NCBI GenBank assembly: GCA_947632425.1
Contig: CANRPG010000049.1
Span: 1 to 11,711 of the forward strand
Length of the DNA stretch: 11,711 nucleotides
Source of the DNA: an uncultured Clostridia bacterium
GTDB lineage: Bacteria; Bacillota; Clostridia; Oscillospirales; Ruminococcaceae
Direction of reading: 5' to 3'
The position numbers and the translations under genes were made by a program. Under the pieces are notes generated by a model. It was given only the letters and a program-made list of their open reading frames with translations. It was not told the DNA's origin and ran no database searches. Each line of letters begins with the position of its first letter. Within the stretch, counting starts at the first letter, position 1. This document shows, one piece after another, positions 1 to 7,270 of the stretch.

Positions 1-374
1 TGAGCGAAATGGAGCTTATGTGCGACAGGGTGGGAGTTATAGCTAACGGCAGTATGCTGGGCGTATACTCTATAGACGAGCTGCTGGCGGCTTCGGCAGG
101 CGCAACAAGCGACTACATAATTGATACCGACGGCGGCGAAAAGGCTGTTGAGATAATAAAGGGCGTTACCGAAAAGGTAAGCCTGACAGATGAAGGTCTT
201 GTAGAGGTAATTCTTGACAACGAAACTCACCGCGAGGATATAGCTAAGATAAACAAACTGCTTATTGAGGGCGGCGCGGCGGTATACACCGTATCGCTAA
301 AACCCAAGAAAAAGCTGGAAGACGTATTTATAGAGATGACAAGCGACACAAAGGAGGGCGGACAAATTGCGTAG
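1..374 (+). CDS. ABC transporter ATP-binding protein, C-terminal part (5' end outside window)
   Basis: Only the last ~123 codons are present; the reading frame enters at base 3 (SEMELMCDRVGVIANG) and stops at 372-374. The visible part begins at the end of the nucleotide-binding domain, matching the usual 'hnM.E.e.l.DRVgiI.nG' stretch just after the H-loop of ABC-2 exporter ATPases. It continues into a C-terminal accessory region (roughly 80 residues) ending in 'KKLEDVFIEMTSD', the typical tail of NatA/CcmA-like ATPases. Walker A, signature and Walker B motifs lie outside the window. It overlaps the permease gene by 8 bases, so the pair is almost certainly translationally coupled and forms one transporter: this protein would drive the permease from the cytoplasmic side. 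The homologous stretch of the ATPase gene at the right edge of the window reads MLEIEFVSDRVGIIANG, so the two are paralogues. Substrate unknown. Confidence 0.9.
   Translation, partial: SEMELMCDRVGVIANGSMLGVYSIDELLAASAGATSDYIIDTDGGEKAVEIIKGVTEKVSLTDEGLVEVILDNETHREDIAKINKLLIEGGAAVYTVSLKPKKKLEDVFIEMTSDTKEGGQIA
351..369 (+). promoter_or_regulatory. Ribosome binding site fixing the TTG start of the permease
   Basis: AAGGAGG (351-357) lies 9 bases before TTG 367-369, inside the end of the ATPase gene. No ATG is better placed, so this site decides the start and indicates translational coupling. Confidence 0.8.
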
Positions 375-1941
375 ATTTTTCAGACTTGTGAAAAACGAGT
401 ACATAAAGAACTTAAAGCTCGTTTCAACGTGGGTAATGCTTATTCTCACGGCGGTGGCAGCAATAGGTCTGCCTGCGCTTGCAAGGATAGCTTACTATTT
501 TGATGCCGAAGCATCTCACGGCGACACGAGCAGCTACGACTGGACGATAGCTGACTATCTGGATTCTATGATGTATTCCGCCGAGAACACATCGGACAAA
601 TACTATATAGATATAATGAACGACCTGATAAATTCGGGCGCACAAAGCACATATGACTGGCGATTTTCTGTTACCGAAGATCTGTTCTACTCGGCATGGG
701 ATAAGGCAGACGAGCAGGTGTATGAAGAATACACGGAATATATGACTACTCTGCCCAGCTGGGACGAAGAAAACTATATGCTGACAGACCCCGAAGATGC
801 GCAAAAAGCAAACGAGTTCTTAAAAGGCAAGCTGGACGAGACCTTTAAAGCCGTATGGAAAACAGACGAGTATGCTAAACCCATGGCGGCGGTAATGTCA
901 AACGATATGAAGGCGTATTATCAGCTTAATATCGATGAAGCAACCAGCCGTCTGTCATCAGCTGCCACAGAGTACGACAAGCAGATGGCAGATCTTGATA
1001 TATGGTACTACACATATCTTCGCGACAATGATGTATACAAATGCACCGCCGAGGATTATATGTATGATTATCTGAAAGATTATCTTCCGCAGTATTACGA
1101 TGCAGACTATCAGAACGCGACAGAGCTGTATTACACAAGAAAATCTATCATAACTTACGAAAACGCCGACAAAGGCTCGCCCGACCAGATATCTGTAGGC
1201 GAATACAAAACCGCTGTAAACAAATACGCCGTATACAACTACATGACAGAAAACCACATTGAGACAAACGTTGCAGATGAAGAAAGAGATACTCTGTGGT
1301 CGCCTTTCAAGATGTCTGTTGCGCTGGTGACTTTCATAGGTATTCTGGTGGTAGTTATAGCGGCACACTCGGTGGCATCGGAGTTTTCAAACGGAACGAT
1401 AAAATTCCTGCTGATAAACCCCGTAAAACGCTGGAAGATACTTGTATCAAAATACTTCACCGTGCTTTCAATGGGCTACATAATGATAGCCATAACGTTT
1501 GTGCTTTCGCTGATCACGTCGATGATAATGTTCGGCGCAGACGATATAGGCGCGATGTACATAACTGCAAGCGGAGGAGAAGTCAGCGCCGTAAACGGCA
1601 TTTTGTACATGGCAAAAAGCTATCTGCTGGCAAGCACTTCGGTTGTGGTAATGGCAACAATGGCGTTTGCGATATCGGTGCTGATGAAAAGCTCTGCTTT
1701 CGCTATCGGTATCAGCATGTTCTGCCTGCTCTCGGGCAGCGGCATAGTGCTTATGCTTCAGAGCATGGGCATGAACTGGGCAAGATACCTGATATTTGCA
1801 AACCTCGATCTTGCTTCGATAGCAAACGGCACTTCTTCTTTCATGTATCAGACGGTAGGTACTGCGCTGGCTGTTATAGCGGTGCACATGGTAGTCTTCT
1901 GGCTGATTGCGTGGGACGGCTTCACCAGAAGGGAAATATAG
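367..1941 (+). CDS. ABC-2 type transporter permease with a large extracytoplasmic loop
   Basis: 524-residue membrane protein, start TTG at 367. I chose this start because AAGGAGG (351-357) lies 9 bases upstream and the gene overlaps the ATPase stop. Predicted layout from hydrophobicity: TM1 about 18-42; a long hydrophilic Tyr/Asp-rich region 43-313 expected outside the membrane; then TM segments near 316-334, 365-390, 419-440, 443-463 and 495-516. The stretch EFSNGTIKFLLINPVKRWKI (339-358) is the hallmark of ABC-2 permeases ('E...GT...ll..P..R..il..K') and sits in the cytoplasmic coupling region. With the preceding ATPase it should form an exporter, or a membrane-protein or lipid-acting machine, of the NatB/YhaP-like group. 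The roughly 270-residue loop is typical of this group. The substrate cannot be inferred. The gene is followed by a terminator at 1957-1991. Confidence 0.9.
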   Translation: MRRFFRLVKNEYIKNLKLVSTWVMLILTAVAAIGLPALARIAYYFDAEASHGDTSSYDWTIADYLDSMMYSAENTSDKYYIDIMNDLINSGAQSTYDWRFSVTEDLFYSAWDKADEQVYEEYTEYMTTLPSWDEENYMLTDPEDAQKANEFLKGKLDETFKAVWKTDEYAKPMAAVMSNDMKAYYQLNIDEATSRLSSAATEYDKQMADLDIWYYTYLRDNDVYKCTAEDYMYDYLKDYLPQYYDADYQNATELYYTRKSIITYENADKGSPDQISVGEYKTAVNKYAVYNYMTENHIETNVADEERDTLWSPFKMSVALVTFIGILVVVIAAHSVASEFSNGTIKFLLINPVKRWKILVSKYFTVLSMGYIMIAITFVLSLITSMIMFGADDIGAMYITASGGEVSAVNGILYMAKSYLLASTSVVVMATMAFAISVLMKSSAFAIGISMFCLLSGSGIVLMLQSMGMNWARYLIFANLDLASIANGTSSFMYQTVGTALAVIAVHMVVFWLIAWDGFTRREI

Positions 1942-1956
1942 CACATAAATAAATTT

Positions 1957-1991
1957 ACCCGTCGGACTTGGTGGTCTGACGGGTATTTTTT
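1957..1991 (+). terminator. Bidirectional intrinsic terminator between convergent permease and clpC genes
   Basis: Arms ACCCGTCGGAC (1957-1967) and GTCTGACGGGT (1974-1984) pair with one wobble or mismatch around a 6-base loop. They are followed by A and then six T (1986-1991). On the minus strand the same stem is followed by a weaker A/T-rich tract. It therefore serves the permease gene and probably also clpC, which ends at 1990. Confidence 0.85.
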
Positions 1992-4353
1992 ATGATGCAT
2001 CAAGAGTTTGTTTTTTGCGCTTATCTTCAACTGTGAAGCCGTTTTCACTTACCGAGAGCAGCAGCGTTTTTTCTTCCGCGCTCTCTGCCGCGCCGTTTAC
2101 TAAAATATAGTCTGACAGCATATTTTCAAGCTGCGCCGAGATGGTGTGCCGTATCTCTCTTGCGCCGAAAGTGCCGCTGCCGCTTTGGGCGAGTTTTTCA
2201 ACTATATCTTCGCCGTATTCCAGCCTGATGTTCATCTCCGCCGCTCGGGTGCACAGCTGCATAAGCATGTTGTTTGCTATGATGCGCAGGCTCTCGTTCG
2301 ACAGCGGCTGAAAAATTATCTTTTCGTCAATGCGGCTGAGAAGCTCGGGCGAGAAAAACTTTCTCATCTCCTCCATATAGCTCTGCGACTGCTTTTCGTA
2401 GGAATTTTCAAAGCCCACACGGCTCTTTGTTTCCCTCGCGCCGATGTTTGAAGTCATTATTATAACGGTGTTTGCAAACGATACCTTTCTGCCGCTGGTA
2501 TCGGTAACGAAGCCTTCTTCCAGTATCTGCAAAAGAATATTGAAAACATCGGGGTGAGCCTTTTCTATCTCGTCAAACAGCACTATAGAATACGGCTTGC
2601 GCCTTACCCTCTCGGTAAGCTGACCGCCTTCCTCATAGCCCACATACCCCGGCGGCGAACCTATCAGCCGAGATATATTGTGCCGCTCCATATACTCCGA
2701 CATATCAAAGCGTATAAGGCTGTCGCAGCTTGAAAACATAGCCTTTGCAAGCGCTTTTGCCAGACTTGTCTTGCCAACGCCGCTGGGACCTAGGAATACA
2801 AAAGAACCTATAGGTCGCTGCTCGTTTCTCAGCCCAGAGCGCGACCGCCTTATAGCTGAGGCAAGCAGTGATACTGCCTTGTCCTGCCCTATGACTTCGC
2901 TTTTCAGCTCATCTTCCAGCCGCAGCAGCCTGTGCCCCTCGTTTTCCGTCATGCTTTCGGCAGGTATGCCCGTTTGCGACGACACCACCTGCGCTATATC
3001 CTTCGCAGTTATAAGCGGTTTCATTTTGCTGCCTGCCACCTGCAAAGTAAGCGCTTCAAGATAGTCCTGCTTTGTTATCCTGCCGACTATATAATCTGAA
3101 AACGCCTTTGAAACTGCCTTTTCCTCACTGCGTTCCTGCTCACGAATACGCACTCTCGCGCACGCCTGATCTATAAGGTCTATAGCCTTGTCGGGAAAAT
3201 ATCTGTCAAAAACATATCTACCCGAAAGCTTTACAGCGCTTTTTACAGCTTCGTGGGTTATCTCAACACCGTGAAAATTTTCATACCTCGGCACAAGTCC
3301 TTCTATTATCTCCTCGGTCGCCTGTTCCGAGGGTTCTTCCACTTTCACAGGCTGAAAACGCCGCTCCAGCGCCGCATCTTTTTCTATATATTTGCGGTAT
3401 TCGTCAAAGGTCGTCGCGCCTATTATCTGAAGCTGACCTCTTGCCAGCTGCGGCTTCATTATACCTGCCGCATCGATAGCTCCCTCTGCTGCTCCTGCGC
3501 CCATTATAGTATGCAGTTCATCTATAAAAAGAATAATGTTGCCGTCGGCTATGGCTTCTTCAACGCACTGTTTGAGGCGTTCTTCAAAGTCGCCGCGGTA
3601 TTTCGCGCCTGCAAGCAGCTGTGTCATGTCAAGAGAAAAAATGCGCTTGTCTGAAAGCCCTTTTGGCACTCTGCCCTCGCATATTCTCTGCGCCAGCCCC
3701 TCAACTATAGCGGTCTTGCCTACACCTGCTTCACCCACAAGACAAGGGTTGTTTTTGTTGCGGCGGCAGAGAATTTCTGTAACTCTTTCAAGCTCTTTGT
3801 CTCTGCCTATAACGGGGTCGAACGCGCCGCAAACGTCCTGCCTCGTAAGCTCTCTGGCATAGCGCAAAAGCTTCTGCGCGCCGCTCTTTGCAGATGAATA
3901 CTCCTCTTCGCGCGCGCCCACCGCACACTCAGACAGCAGCCGCGGCATATTCACCCCGACATCTCTCATTATGCTTACGGCGCAGCAGCCGTTTTGTTTC
4001 AGTATTGCGGCAAGAATATGCTCGCTGCCTGCCAGCCTGTTTTTTGCCTGCGCGCTTATTGCCTTTGCGCTTTCAAGTATTTTTTCCGCTGTGGGAGTTA
4101 TATCGCTGTATGTCAGCTTGCATGGCGTGCCCGAGCCTATCGCGGCGGTTATTTTGTCTTTCACCCTTTGTGCTGTAAGACCGCACCTTATTAAAATAAG
4201 GCACGCGGTGCTCGAGCCCTCGTCCAGTATCGCCCACAGTATATGCTCGCTGCCGACATAGGTGTGCCCTATGCTGCCTGCAAGCGTGAGCGAGCGTTTT
4301 AATATCTCCTTTGCTTTTTTTGTAAAGCCGTCGGTATTGAATTCATTGAACAT
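1990..4353 (-). CDS. clpC: ClpC-type AAA+ protein unfoldase (ATP-dependent Clp protease ATP-binding subunit)
   Basis: 787 residues, class I Hsp100 ATPase that unfolds proteins and feeds them to ClpP in the cytoplasm. Order of parts: two Clp-N repeats (about 1-145); AAA1 with Walker A GEAGVGKT (207-214), Walker B ILFIDE (274-279) and RR near 331-332; a short linker (about 400-445); AAA2 with Walker A GPSGVGKT (522-529), pore loop GYVGYEEGG (569-577) and Walker B IVLFDE (590-595); and a C-terminal D2-small domain. VGF at 646-648 matches the ClpP-docking loop of Bacillus ClpC, so it is a protease partner rather than a ClpB-type disaggregase. The linker is shorter than in Bacillus ClpC (UVR/M-domain reduced), giving a total slightly below the usual ~810. 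The start MFNEF fits the family N-terminus, but the only good Shine-Dalgarno is distant, beyond a hairpin. No ctsR-mcsA-mcsB neighbours and no clear CtsR operator were seen. Confidence 0.95.
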   Translation of the reverse strand: MFNEFNTDGFTKKAKEILKRSLTLAGSIGHTYVGSEHILWAILDEGSSTACLILIRCGLTAQRVKDKITAAIGSGTPCKLTYSDITPTAEKILESAKAISAQAKNRLAGSEHILAAILKQNGCCAVSIMRDVGVNMPRLLSECAVGAREEEYSSAKSGAQKLLRYARELTRQDVCGAFDPVIGRDKELERVTEILCRRNKNNPCLVGEAGVGKTAIVEGLAQRICEGRVPKGLSDKRIFSLDMTQLLAGAKYRGDFEERLKQCVEEAIADGNIILFIDELHTIMGAGAAEGAIDAAGIMKPQLARGQLQIIGATTFDEYRKYIEKDAALERRFQPVKVEEPSEQATEEIIEGLVPRYENFHGVEITHEAVKSAVKLSGRYVFDRYFPDKAIDLIDQACARVRIREQERSEEKAVSKAFSDYIVGRITKQDYLEALTLQVAGSKMKPLITAKDIAQVVSSQTGIPAESMTENEGHRLLRLEDELKSEVIGQDKAVSLLASAIRRSRSGLRNEQRPIGSFVFLGPSGVGKTSLAKALAKAMFSSCDSLIRFDMSEYMERHNISRLIGSPPGYVGYEEGGQLTERVRRKPYSIVLFDEIEKAHPDVFNILLQILEEGFVTDTSGRKVSFANTVIIMTSNIGARETKSRVGFENSYEKQSQSYMEEMRKFFSPELLSRIDEKIIFQPLSNESLRIIANNMLMQLCTRAAEMNIRLEYGEDIVEKLAQSGSGTFGAREIRHTISAQLENMLSDYILVNGAAESAEEKTLLLSVSENGFTVEDKRKKQTLDAS

Positions 4354-4397
4354 ACTTGCTCTGCCGCCAAAAATACAGGAAGGCGGCGTTCTCCTTT
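4354..4397 (-). promoter_or_regulatory. clpC ribosome binding site separated from the start by a hairpin
   Basis: Reading the minus strand, AAAGGAG (4397-4391) is followed by an inverted repeat and then the ATG at 4353. The repeat is GCCGCC (4387-4382), a 13-base loop, then GGCGGC (4368-4363). The linear SD-ATG gap is about 37 bases. With the 6-bp stem folded, only 3 + 9 unpaired bases remain between SD and ATG. No good SD lies closer. Confidence 0.5.
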
Positions 4398-4563
4398 CTT
4401 GGTTGGATAAGTCACAAAAGCAGTTTTGGCAAAATTTTATAAAGTATTCCGCCCAAACACTTTGCCGTCTGAAATATTATATTCGCAGGACAAATTTTCC
4501 TTTCCTTATTTTTTGAGATGTGCGCAAAAACGCCTGTACTTTCGGAAAAATTGCCTGCACTGT

Positions 4564-4591
4564 AACACATTTTCACCGGCGGCATAAATTA
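4564..4591 (+). promoter_or_regulatory. Possible promoter of the tiny Gly/Cys membrane gene
   Basis: CATAAATTA (4583-4591) fits the CATANNNTA -10 pattern of the sporulation factor sigma-K, with AACA (4564-4567) 15 bases upstream as a possible -35. That spacing is slightly short. A TATACT at 4590-4595 could be a sigma-A -10, but it lacks a -35. The assignment is tentative. Confidence 0.2.
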
Positions 4592-4646
4592 TACTATAAG
4601 CCTCGCTTAACGGCCGGCTTAAATCATTACAAAGGAGAACTTCTTT

Positions 4647-4799
4647 ATGAACTGCAACGGCTTCAACGGTTACTGGTGGATAATAATCCTCATAATCATC
4701 ATCGCATTCGGCGGATTCAGCAACGGCTACAACCTCAACGGCTGCGGCTGTGGCTGCGACAATGGCTGCGGCTGCAACAACAACGGCTGCGGCTGCTGA
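4647..4799 (+). CDS. Tiny Gly/Cys-rich single-pass membrane protein (50 residues), function unknown
   Basis: ATG at 4647 follows AAAGGAG (4631-4637) with a 9-base gap. The frame gives 50 residues, TGA at 4797-4799. The N-terminal part (NCNGFNGY) precedes a strongly hydrophobic segment WWIIILIIIIAFGGF (10-24), enough for one membrane pass. The C-terminal half is NG-C-G-C repeats with seven cysteines (33, 35, 37, 41, 43, 48, 50), plus Cys3. At DNA level AAYGGCTGCGGCTG recurs at 4737, 4761 and 4782, so the tail probably grew by small duplications. Size, one TM helix and Gly/Cys richness recall the tiny YjcZ-like sporulation-associated proteins of Firmicutes. This is resemblance only, and the order of parts differs. 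A strong SD and a downstream terminator support a real, separately transcribed gene. A metal- or disulfide-linked tail is conceivable but not shown. Confidence 0.75.
   Translation: MNCNGFNGYWWIIILIIIIAFGGFSNGYNLNGCGCGCDNGCGCNNNGCGC
4737..4796 (+). repeat. Short tandem-like repeat inside the tiny Gly/Cys gene
   Basis: Three near-identical copies of AAYGGCTGCGGCTG start at 4737, 4761 and 4782, encoding N-G-C-G-C modules. Variants of GGCTGYGAC or GGCTGC lie between them. Such units can expand or contract by slippage. Confidence 0.7.
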
Positions 4800-4811
4800 C
4801 AGCAAAACCTA

Positions 4812-4847
4812 AAAACGCGGCGTGTAAAAGCGCCGTGTTTTGCTTTG
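4812..4847 (+). terminator. Intrinsic terminator of the tiny Gly/Cys gene
   Basis: AAAACGCGGCG (4812-4822) pairs with CGCCGTGTTTT (4831-4841), with one G-U, around an 8-base loop. A T-rich tail TTTTGCTTTG follows, 13 bases after the stop codon. Confidence 0.75.
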
Positions 4848-4859
4848 TACAGACTACAG

Positions 4860-4902
4860 AAAAAGAGCATTGCTCCCAAACGGAAACAATGCTCATTTTT
4901 TT
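4860..4902 (+). terminator. Bidirectional terminator between the tiny gene and the ROK gene
   Basis: GAGCATTG (4865-4872) and CAATGCTC (4887-4894) form a perfect 8-bp stem. It is followed by A and seven T on the plus strand (4896-4902). On the minus strand five T follow (A-run 4860-4864), so it can also end the convergent ROK transcript, whose stop is at 4925. Confidence 0.8.
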
Positions 4903-4924
4903 ATTTAAGGGGAAGTTTCACCCT

Positions 4925-6178
4925 CTATTGCGCTAAAGCGGGAACTTTGGTAACAAAGCCGCCCTTATCGTAAAACAGCTCTCTTATCGCAAGCGCGCAG
5001 CCCGACAAAAATCTCTGCTTTTCATCTATGATACTCAGTGAGATCTTGCTTGCCACAACGCTGCCGCCTATGCGCTCAACGGCAGGAATAAGATATGTGT
5101 TCATCTTTTCTTCATCTGCGAAAATGTTGTGCAGCACCAGCTTTTGCGGATTTGTAGTAAAGTACAGATTATTCAGCAGCACCGCCATCATGTCAAGCGA
5201 CTCGCTCATCAGAGCCAGCGTGCCCTCGTCTTTGTTACGGCAGGAATCGCGTATAGCATCCATATCTATCTTTGAAGGATCGCCATTAAGTGTTTTGTAA
5301 AGGTATGGCGTTTTCTCCATACTGAATATCCTCGTTATCTTTTTTATCATCGCGCTTGGTGAAAGCTCTGTTCTGCAGCAGCCCTTTCTTCCGCAGTCGC
5401 ACACTTCGGAAGAATTCGGGTCTATTATTATCCTGTCAACAAAGTCTGTTCTGTTGTCGTATGAAACAATAGGATCGTTAAGGTTGGTAACTACAAAGTG
5501 CATGGAATCGCCGCACTGCAAAAACGCAATGTTTCTTCGCTCTGAATCCTTTGTTTTAAGAAAGTCAATGTTCGCCATAGCCATGCCTTTGACCGAGTTG
5601 TCTACCACCACAGGCAGAGAATACTCCTTCTCAAACAGCTTGCGCAGCGGTGAATAGTCAGCCGCGCCGTTTACTATGGGTATATTCATGCGCTTGAACA
5701 TCGAAGGGTACACGCCTATGCCTATGCCCAGAAGCTGCTGCGGATCTATGTAATTGTCGGTAATTATGTCTTTCACAGACTTCTTGATAAAGTCGGAAAT
5801 ATCGCCGAATGTAAACGAATCGTTTATAGCAAGGTTTCTCTTATCGAGCACCGCGCCCGAAAGCGTTGACATACCCACGCTTACGTTCTCACACTCAACC
5901 GCTATGCCTATTGTGAACCTGAAATTGCTGTTTACATCTATAAGTATCTTTTTTCTGCCGCGCGGCGTTTTCTCGGCAACGTGCTTGTATTCGCCCAGCT
6001 CTACTATAATTCCCTGCTCTATCATCTCGTTGGTGATGATGGTCACCGCTGCTCTCGTAAGCTCCAGAGCCCCTGCAATATCAATTCGCGATGTAGGGCC
6101 TCTCTGTTTCAATATCTTCAAAACATGCATACGGTTTTGTCTTTTAAGATCAAGTTTGCTTATTCCGTGCTGTTCCAT
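4925..6178 (-). CDS. ROK-family transcriptional regulator with degenerate sugar-kinase motifs
   Basis: 417 residues from ATG 6178. An in-frame ATG at 6190 would add MESK, but GGAGAG (6188-6183) sits just before the second ATG and nothing comparable precedes the first. The N-terminal winged helix-turn-helix (about 8-75) carries the ROK hallmark LKRQNRMHVLKILKQRGPTS, with RIDIAGALELTRAAVTIITN as the HTH. The remainder is a ROK (sugar kinase/Hsp70-like) domain. The zinc motif is CDCGRKGCC (260-268), one residue different from the usual CxCGxxGCxE. The DxGGT phosphate loop is replaced by a VECENVSVG stretch, and the ExGH motif preceding the zinc cysteines is absent. Kinase activity is therefore very unlikely, and sugar binding may differ from NagC/XylR relatives. 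No sugar-utilisation genes are nearby, so its targets are unknown. It probably acts as a DNA-binding repressor. Confidence 0.88.
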   Translation of the reverse strand: MEQHGISKLDLKRQNRMHVLKILKQRGPTSRIDIAGALELTRAAVTIITNEMIEQGIIVELGEYKHVAEKTPRGRKKILIDVNSNFRFTIGIAVECENVSVGMSTLSGAVLDKRNLAINDSFTFGDISDFIKKSVKDIITDNYIDPQQLLGIGIGVYPSMFKRMNIPIVNGAADYSPLRKLFEKEYSLPVVVDNSVKGMAMANIDFLKTKDSERRNIAFLQCGDSMHFVVTNLNDPIVSYDNRTDFVDRIIIDPNSSEVCDCGRKGCCRTELSPSAMIKKITRIFSMEKTPYLYKTLNGDPSKIDMDAIRDSCRNKDEGTLALMSESLDMMAVLLNNLYFTTNPQKLVLHNIFADEEKMNTYLIPAVERIGGSVVASKISLSIIDEKQRFLSGCALAIRELFYDKGGFVTKVPALAQ

Positions 6179-6182
6179 TTTA

Positions 6183-6188
6183 CTCTCC
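6183..6188 (-). promoter_or_regulatory. Ribosome binding site that decides the ROK start
   Basis: On the minus strand GGAGAG (6188-6183) ends four bases before ATG 6178 and overlaps the alternative upstream ATG (6190-6188). The shorter start is therefore favoured. Confidence 0.65.
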
Positions 6189-6284
6189 ATTCAGCCGCTT
6201 TACGGCATTATTCTGCGATAAGTCTTTACTGCCCTTTGCAAAACGCTTAGAGCCCCTTGCCACGGCAGAAAAGAATGCTTTTAT

Positions 6285-6312
6285 ATTATACAATAAAAAT
6301 ATTAACTTATAA
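6285..6312 (-). promoter_or_regulatory. Probable promoter of the ROK gene
   Basis: On the minus strand a perfect -10 TATAAT (6290-6285) preceded by TTG lies in A/T-rich DNA. The -35 is weak (TTATAA-like, about 16 bases upstream). Transcription would start near 6278, leaving a leader of about 100 bases. Confidence 0.4.
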
Positions 6313-6339
6313 TGAACGTATTATTAAACTTTTGACTAT

Positions 6340-7245
6340 TTACAGTTTGTTAATATTTATTTTGTCGTCTATCAGACCTATTATCCTTGCCGCCGCTACA
6401 GACACCGGTCTTTTCCTGCTGACGGCTATGCACACCTGCCTTTTTGGCAGCTGCCTGTCAAGTCTGAGCTCAAACAGCCTGCCGCTTTCTATCTCCTCTT
6501 TTGCAAAGCCGCTCATCACAAAGCCTATGCCTAGGTCTCTTTCAGCGAACCTGACAATAAGCTCCGATGTCGCAAGTTCTATTTCGGGTACTATCTCAAC
6601 TTTGCACTTTCTTAAAAACTCGTCTATGCTGCGGCGTGTGGAAGTGTTCTTTTCTAGAAATATAATCGGCAGTTTTTCCAGCTGCGAAAGGCTTATCACC
6701 TTGTCTTTCAAATACTCGAACCGCTTTCCTGCAACAAAGATGTCGCTTATCTCGCCGCACTCAAAAATGCTTATGTCGTCATGCATATCAACGGGAGTGC
6801 TTACTATGCCAAGGTCAATGCTGCCCTCCCTCAGCGAAGAAAGCGTTTCGGGCGTAGGGCCGTTTGATACGCTTATGCGTATGTTGGGGTACTGCTTGTG
6901 AAACTGCTCTAAATACGGCAGCAGAAAAAATTGCAGTGTCATGTCAGATGCGCCGATGCGTATCTCGCCGCTCTCCATGCCGAGCATTTCTGAAAGCTCC
7001 CTCTCGCCCTGCTCTATCTCTTCAAAGGCGCGTTTTACACGGCTGTAGAATACCTCGCCCTCGGCGGTCAGCTTTACGCCTTTAGATGTTCTGAAAAACA
7101 GCGCGCAGCCCAGCTGCCTTTCAAGCTGCTTTACCGACTGCGAGACCGCAGGCTGCGATATAAAAAGCTTCTGCGCCGCCGTTGTTATGCTGCCGCAGTT
7201 TGCAACGCAGTAAAAGGTCTTGCAGTGCTCTAAATTTACAGTCAT
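6340..7245 (-). CDS. LysR-family transcriptional regulator, divergent from leuCDB
   Basis: 301 residues, the normal length for the family. The winged HTH occupies about 1-65: FYCVANCGSITTAAQKLFIS then QPAVSQSVKQLERQLGCALF, the classic LysR signature. An effector-binding, periplasmic-binding-protein-like domain follows (about 92-295), beginning GEIRIGASDMTLQFFLLPYL. The start ATG at 7245 is preceded by AAGGTGAG. A near-consensus promoter (7313-7285) lies in the shared intergenic region. The gene is divergent from leuC with back-to-back promoters, the usual arrangement for LysR regulators of neighbouring operons. It therefore most likely controls leuCDB and itself, perhaps sensing a leucine-pathway intermediate such as 2-isopropylmalate, as LeuO- or LeuR-type regulators are thought to do; that ligand is a guess. 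Relatives of this subgroup (CysL/CbbR-like) control varied pathways. Confidence 0.92.
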   Translation of the reverse strand: MTVNLEHCKTFYCVANCGSITTAAQKLFISQPAVSQSVKQLERQLGCALFFRTSKGVKLTAEGEVFYSRVKRAFEEIEQGERELSEMLGMESGEIRIGASDMTLQFFLLPYLEQFHKQYPNIRISVSNGPTPETLSSLREGSIDLGIVSTPVDMHDDISIFECGEISDIFVAGKRFEYLKDKVISLSQLEKLPIIFLEKNTSTRRSIDEFLRKCKVEIVPEIELATSELIVRFAERDLGIGFVMSGFAKEEIESGRLFELRLDRQLPKRQVCIAVSRKRPVSVAAARIIGLIDDKININKL

Positions 7246-7270
7246 AATCTCACCTTATCTTAAAAAGTTT

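Noticed and set aside
1296..1952. 218-codon plus-strand frame inside the permease gene
   Set aside because: Basic, His/Arg-rich out-of-frame translation of the permease; the permease frame has the ABC-2 motifs and an SD.
4400..4520. sigma-A promoter for clpC in the minus-strand upstream region
   Set aside because: TATAAT-like strings occur, but none has a recognisable -35 at 16-18 bases, so no site could be assigned.
4647..4799. Tiny gene as a thiazole/oxazole-modified peptide (microcin B17-like) precursor
   Set aside because: The Gly-Cys tail is suggestive, but there is a full membrane segment, no leader/core boundary, and no modification or export enzymes beside it.
4506..4805. Ala/Val-rich 99-codon frame on the minus strand
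   Set aside because: It is the antisense shadow of the Gly-Cys codon repeats of the tiny plus-strand gene.
6302..6330. A/T hairpin downstream of the LysR gene as a terminator
   Set aside because: Only about five A-T pairs can form and no real U-tract follows; read-through into the ROK gene remains possible.
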